Origin: Sphingomonadaceae bacterium
Lineage (GTDB): Bacteria; Pseudomonadota; Alphaproteobacteria; Sphingomonadales; Sphingomonadaceae
NCBI GenBank assembly: GCA_025359445.1
Contig: JANYGB010000008.1
Location: 1-61,544, forward strand
Direction of reading: 5' to 3'
DNA: 61,544 nucleotides
Shown here: piece by piece, positions 58,045 to 61,544 of the stretch
Position numbering within the stretch: position 1 is the stretch's first letter
Layout: the number at the start of each line of letters is the position of its first letter
Notes under the pieces: model-generated
Told to the model about the DNA's origin: nothing
Seen by the model: only the letters and a program-made list of their open reading frames with translations
The model's database searches: none
Position numbers and translations under genes: made by a program

Positions 58045-61005
58045 ATGTCGCAATCTAATATCGTCGTCCGGGGTGCCCGGGAACACAACCTCAAGGGCTT
58101 TGACGTCACGCTGCCGCGTGACAGCCTGATCGTGATCACCGGCCTCTCGGGCTCGGGCAAATCGAGCCTGGCGTTCGACACTATCTATGCCGAAGGCCAG
58201 CGGCGGTATGTGGAGAGCCTGAGCGCTTATGCGCGCCAGTTCCTCGAAATGATGCAGAAGCCCGATGTCGAACATATCGACGGGCTGAGCCCCGCGATCA
58301 GCATCGAGCAGAAGACCACCAGCCGCAACCCGCGCAGCACCGTGGCGACGGTGACCGAGATCTACGATTACATGCGGCTGCTGTGGGCGCGCGTCGGCAT
58401 TCCCTATTCGCCCACCACCGGCCTGCCGATCACCGCGCAGACCGTCACCACCATGGTCGACCGGGTGATGGACCTGCCCGAGGGCACCCGCGCCTTCCTG
58501 CTCGCCCCGGCCGTGCGCGGGCGCAAGGGCGAATACCGCAAGGAACTGCTCGAATGGCAGCGTGCGGGCTATACCCGGGTGCGGATCGACGGCGAATTTT
58601 ACCCGATCGAGGAAGCCCCCGCGCTCGACAAGAAGTTCAAGCACGACATCGAAGTGGTGGTTGACCGGATCGCGGTGAAGGACGGGATTCAGACCCGGCT
58701 GGCGGACTCGTTTGAGCAGGCGCTCAAGCTGAGCGACGGGCTGGTTTATCTTGATCTGGCCGATGGTACTGTGGCTGAATTGCTCCGCTCCCCCGCGAAG
58801 GCGGGGGCCTCGGGAGGTCGCGCACTACTGCCTGAGGCCCCCGCCTCCGCGGGGGAGCACGACGGTGGGAAGATGAAGGGCGCGGGGCTGCCCGACAACC
58901 GCATCGTCTTCTCCGAAAAGTTCGCCTGCCCGGTGTCCGGCTTCACCATCGAAAGCCTCGAACCGCGGCTGTTCAGCTTCAACGCGCCCATGGGGGCCTG
59001 CCCGGCGTGCGATGGCCTTGGCGAAAAGCTGCTGTTCGACGCCGAACTGGTGGTCCCGAATGAGAACCTCAGTCTTAAACAAGGCGCGGTGGTGCCGTGG
59101 GCCAAGTCGAACCCGCCGAGCCCGTATTACATGCAGGTGCTGGCCAGCCTGGCCAAGGAATTCGGCTTCAATCTCGATACGCCGTGGCAGGAATTGTCCG
59201 GCGAGGTGAAGGTGATCATCCTCCATGGCACCGCCGGCAAGGCCGTGCCGCTGACCTTCATCGACGGCAAGAAGAGCTACACCGTCAAGAAGGCGTTCGA
59301 AGGCGTGATCGGCAATCTGAACCGGCGGATGCTGCAGACCGAGAGCGCGTGGATGCGCGAGGAACTGAGCAAGTTCCAGACCGCGCAACCGTGCGAAACC
59401 TGCCACGGCAAGCGGCTCAAGCCCGAGGCGCTCAGCGTCAAGGTGGCGGGCGAAGATATTTCGGCGATCACGCAGTTGTCGGTCTCCGCGGCGGTCGAAT
59501 GGTATCTCGCGCTCGATGCCAAACTGACCAGCCAGCAAAGCCAGATCGCCAAGGCAATTCTGAAGGAGATCAACGAACGTCTTGGTTTCCTTAACAATGT
59601 CGGGCTCGATTATCTGAACCTCAACCGTACTTCAGGTACGCTGAGCGGCGGGGAATCGCAGCGCATCCGCCTCGCCAGCCAGATCGGCTCGGGCCTGTCG
59701 GGCGTGCTTTATGTGCTCGACGAACCGAGCATCGGGCTGCACCAGCGCGATAACGACCGGCTGCTCGAAACGCTCAAACGGCTGCGCGATCTGGGCAACA
59801 CGGTGATCGTGGTCGAGCATGACGAGGACGCGATCCGCCACGCCGATCACATCGTCGATCTGGGGCCCGGCGCAGGTGTCCACGGCGGCCATATCGTCGC
59901 GCAGGGCACGCTCAAGGATATCCTCAAAAGCAAGACCAGCCTGACCGGCCAGTACCTCAGCGGCAAACGCCGGATCGAAGTCCCGGCCAAACGCCGCACG
60001 GGCAACGGCCACGCGCTGGTGGTCCACAACGCCCGCGCCAACAACCTGCGCGGGGTCACCGCGCGCATCCCGCTCGGCACCTTCACTTGCGTCACCGGGC
60101 TCTCGGGCAGCGGCAAGAGCAGTCTGGTGATCGATACGCTGCAGGCCGGCGCGGCGCGGGTGCTCAACGGCGCGCGGGTCATCGCCGGGCCGCATGACAG
60201 CATCGAGGGCCTGGAATTCTGCGACAAGGTGATCGAGATCGACCAGTCGCCGATCGGCCGCACCCCGCGCAGCAACCCCGCCACCTACACCGGCGCTTTC
60301 ACCCAGATCCGCGACTGGTTCGCCGGCCTGCCTGAAAGCGGCGCGCGCGGTTACAAGCCCGGGCGGTTCAGCTTCAACGTCAAGGGCGGCCGCTGCGAAA
60401 CCTGCCAGGGCGACGGGCTGATCAAGATCGAAATGCACTTCCTCCCCGACGTTTACGTGACCTGTGAGGAATGCGGCGGCAAACGCTACAACCGCGAAAC
60501 GCTCGAGGTGAAGTTCAAGGGCCACTCGATCGCCGACGTGCTCGACATGACGATCGAGGACGCGGAGGAGTTCTTCAAGGCCGTCCCCCCGATCCGTGAC
60601 AAGATGCACATGCTGAACGAGGTCGGGCTGGGCTACGTCAAGGTCGGCCAGCAGGCGACGACTTTGAGCGGCGGAGAAGCCCAACGCGTCAAACTCGCCA
60701 AGGAACTCAGCCGGCGGAGCACCGGGCAGACGCTGTATATCCTCGACGAGCCAACCACCGGGCTGCACTTCGAAGACGTGCGCAAACTGCTCGAAGTGCT
60801 GCAGCGGCTGGTCGATCAGGGCAATTCGGTGGTGGTGATCGAACACAATCTCGACGTGATCAAGACGGCGGATTGGATTTTGGACCTTGGGCCCGAGGGT
60901 GGGGTGCGAGGTGGGGAGATTGTGGCGGAGGGGACGCCGGAACAGGTCGCGGCCAACGCGAACAGCTTTACCGGCGGCTATCTCAAGGCCTTGCTGGCCC
61001 GCTAA
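58045..61005 (+). CDS. uvrA: excinuclease ABC subunit A with an in-frame palindromic insertion
   Basis: UvrA recognises bulky DNA lesions with UvrB. The 986-residue protein has both ABC modules (Walker [10 protein letters not shown] twice; signatures TLSGGESQR and [22 protein letters not shown] and [14 protein letters not shown]). The second zinc finger CETC...CEECGG is intact. The first has CPVSG instead of CxxC, a change I believe is common in alphaproteobacteria. A palindromic repeat supplies residues ~248-272 ([27 protein letters not shown] region), just before that finger, making it longer than the E. coli protein (940). The ATG at 58045 is chosen for family alignment. SOS box upstream. 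Confidence 0.96.
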   Translation: MSQSNIVVRGAREHNLKGFDVTLPRDSLIVITGLSGSGKSSLAFDTIYAEGQRRYVESLSAYARQFLEMMQKPDVEHIDGLSPAISIEQKTTSRNPRSTVATVTEIYDYMRLLWARVGIPYSPTTGLPITAQTVTTMVDRVMDLPEGTRAFLLAPAVRGRKGEYRKELLEWQRAGYTRVRIDGEFYPIEEAPALDKKFKHDIEVVVDRIAVKDGIQTRLADSFEQALKLSDGLVYLDLADGTVAELLRSPAKAGASGGRALLPEAPASAGEHDGGKMKGAGLPDNRIVFSEKFACPVSGFTIESLEPRLFSFNAPMGACPACDGLGEKLLFDAELVVPNENLSLKQGAVVPWAKSNPPSPYYMQVLASLAKEFGFNLDTPWQELSGEVKVIILHGTAGKAVPLTFIDGKKSYTVKKAFEGVIGNLNRRMLQTESAWMREELSKFQTAQPCETCHGKRLKPEALSVKVAGEDISAITQLSVSAAVEWYLALDAKLTSQQSQIAKAILKEINERLGFLNNVGLDYLNLNRTSGTLSGGESQRIRLASQIGSGLSGVLYVLDEPSIGLHQRDNDRLLETLKRLRDLGNTVIVVEHDEDAIRHADHIVDLGPGAGVHGGHIVAQGTLKDILKSKTSLTGQYLSGKRRIEVPAKRRTGNGHALVVHNARANNLRGVTARIPLGTFTCVTGLSGSGKSSLVIDTLQAGAARVLNGARVIAGPHDSIEGLEFCDKVIEIDQSPIGRTPRSNPATYTGAFTQIRDWFAGLPESGARGYKPGRFSFNVKGGRCETCQGDGLIKIEMHFLPDVYVTCEECGGKRYNRETLEVKFKGHSIADVLDMTIEDAEEFFKAVPPIRDKMHMLNEVGLGYVKVGQQATTLSGGEAQRVKLAKELSRRSTGQTLYILDEPTTGLHFEDVRKLLEVLQRLVDQGNSVVVIEHNLDVIKTADWILDLGPEGGVRGGEIVAEGTPEQVAANANSFTGGYLKALLAR
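58787..58858. repeat. palindromic repeat inserted in frame within uvrA
   Basis: Arms of 24 bp (58787-58810 and 58835-58858) differ at one position and belong to the GCTCCCCCGCGAAGGCGGGG family found at 34207, 37136 and 37534. Its length of 72 bp is exactly 24 codons, and no stop occurs in the uvrA frame. Confidence 0.93.
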
Positions 61006-61007
61006 TT

Positions 61008-61056
61008 CCTCCCCGAACCGGGGAGGGGGACCATGCTCTTGCATGGTGGAGGGGTA
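61008..61056. repeat. single unit of the CCTCCCCG...GGTGGAGGGG repeat family
   Basis: This is one copy of the unit that appears doubled and inverted at 46623-46761. It contains a CCTCCCCG...CGGGGAGG hairpin and an ACCATGC...GCATGGT hairpin. It begins two bases after the uvrA stop and may terminate its transcript. Confidence 0.88.
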
Positions 61057-61083
61057 CGTGCCCCATTTCCTGAAGGTGACAGG

Positions 61084-61281
61084 CTAGCGGTTTCCGAAGA
61101 TGCCGGCACGATCTGCGGGGTGCGGATCGAGGCAATCGAGGAGCCGCTGATGCGCGAGATCCGCTATCTCGACAAGCTGGTGGATGAGCTGGCCAAGGGG
61201 CGGGCCATGGGGAAGGTGTGGCGGGAAGCAGGTCTTCAGCGAGGCAGTTCAGCCGCCCGCACTATGGAGACTTGGTCCTAG
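61084..61281 (+). other. short coding-like stretch after uvrA, possible gene fragment
   Basis: The frame reads [34 protein letters not shown], helical and with high-GC codon use like a real gene. It resembles the helical part of DNA polymerase III delta subunits weakly, but it lacks an obvious start, and its right end runs into the opposite-strand gene. It may be a truncated remnant left by repeat insertion. Confidence 0.25.
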
Positions 61282-61544
61282 ATTGCCCCTTTACCTTAGG
61301 CTGCTTTCCCGATGGCAAGCTCAGTCCCACCCGAACTTTAGCATCGAATGCTCTAACAAGGCTCGCAAATTTCTCGGATAGAGGAGCCGACGCTCCTTTG
61401 GCCAAGTCCTCACTAAAATAGAGTTGAATTTGGCTTTTAGTCGGCTTCCCTTTTCGAGAAAAATGGCTGCTTATCCGATCCAGATCGCCCTCTTCCAGCA
61501 TTCCTTCAATAGTTAAGCCCTTGAGTGATGAATCAACGTCACCA
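61262..61544 (-). CDS. AT-rich gene cut by the right edge, unknown function
   Basis: The frame is open from the stop at 61262 to the edge of the window (over 93 codons). The visible C-terminal part is charged and helical ([48 protein letters not shown]) and ends in a basic tail. The codon use is AT-richer than uvrA. An ATG at 61501 is internal to the open frame, so the true start is outside. Family not recognised; the atypical composition suggests an accessory gene. Confidence 0.5.
   Translation of the reverse strand, partial: GDVDSSLKGLTIEGMLEEGDLDRISSHFSRKGKPTKSQIQLYFSEDLAKGASAPLSEKFASLVRAFDAKVRVGLSLPSGKQPKVKGQSRTKSP

Noticed and set aside
57883..58644. 253-codon antisense ORF over the uvrA 5' end
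   Set aside because: No ribosome site or motif and overlap with uvrA N-terminal motifs and the SOS box.

Overview
The window is a high-GC chromosomal segment that looks like an alphaproteobacterium of the order Sphingomonadales. The evidence is the gene content (LOV-HTH photoreceptor, HIG1-domain protein, mdh/sucD/odhA/odhB/lpd cluster, SleB hydrolase, TonB-dependent B12 receptor), a GAAC-N7-GAAC LexA box of the alphaproteobacterial type in front of uvrA, and palindromic repeats of the kind common in sphingomonads. No rRNA, tRNA, CRISPR array, IS element or prophage was seen.

Layout. 1-3.3 kb: a gene tail at the left edge, then a small light/flavin/pterin neighbourhood (DUF3429 membrane protein and LOV-LuxR photoreceptor on the minus strand; HIG1 protein, GTP cyclohydrolase folE and a renalase-like FAD oxidoreductase on the plus strand). 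3.4-11.3 kb: a complete kdpFABCDE potassium-uptake operon with its two-component system. 11.6-15.4 kb: a large repetitive autotransporter closed by a strong terminator. 15.4-20.7 kb (minus): LprI-like lipoprotein, ABC-F ATPase, trhO and a cytochrome b561-YceI fusion. 20.7-25.2 kb (plus): nitronate-monooxygenase-like enzyme, thiolase, D-2-hydroxyacid dehydrogenase-like flavoprotein and a lipoprotein. 25.3-31.1 kb (minus): FMN 2-hydroxyacid oxidase plus TPP-dependent decarboxylase, TRIC-like channel, PepSY protein, small helical protein and DUF4403 lipoprotein.

31.2-39.8 kb (minus): the TCA block, transcribed mdh > orphan membrane protein > sucD > frameshifted GIY-YIG gene > odhA > odhB > orphan membrane protein > lpd. 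sucC is not here. 40-41.7 kb: a small conserved protein and a SleB-type cell-wall hydrolase. 41.85-46.7 kb (plus): a cobalamin riboswitch controlling btuB-btuF-btuC-btuD. 46.8-51.1 kb (minus): M3 and M13 metallopeptidases. 51.2-57.7 kb: poorly characterised exported, proline-rich and small proteins around a TIR-TM-repeat protein. 58-61 kb: uvrA under an SOS box, followed by an AT-rich partial gene at the right edge.

The most unusual signal is a set of nine palindromic repeat elements of several families, all between 23 and 61 kb. Three of them supply protein-coding sequence: an in-frame 72-bp insertion inside uvrA, the last ~31 codons of btuF and the last ~10 codons of btuD. Two near-identical elements bracket a frameshifted GIY-YIG nuclease gene inside the TCA block, which suggests, but does not prove, a link between that nuclease and repeat spread.
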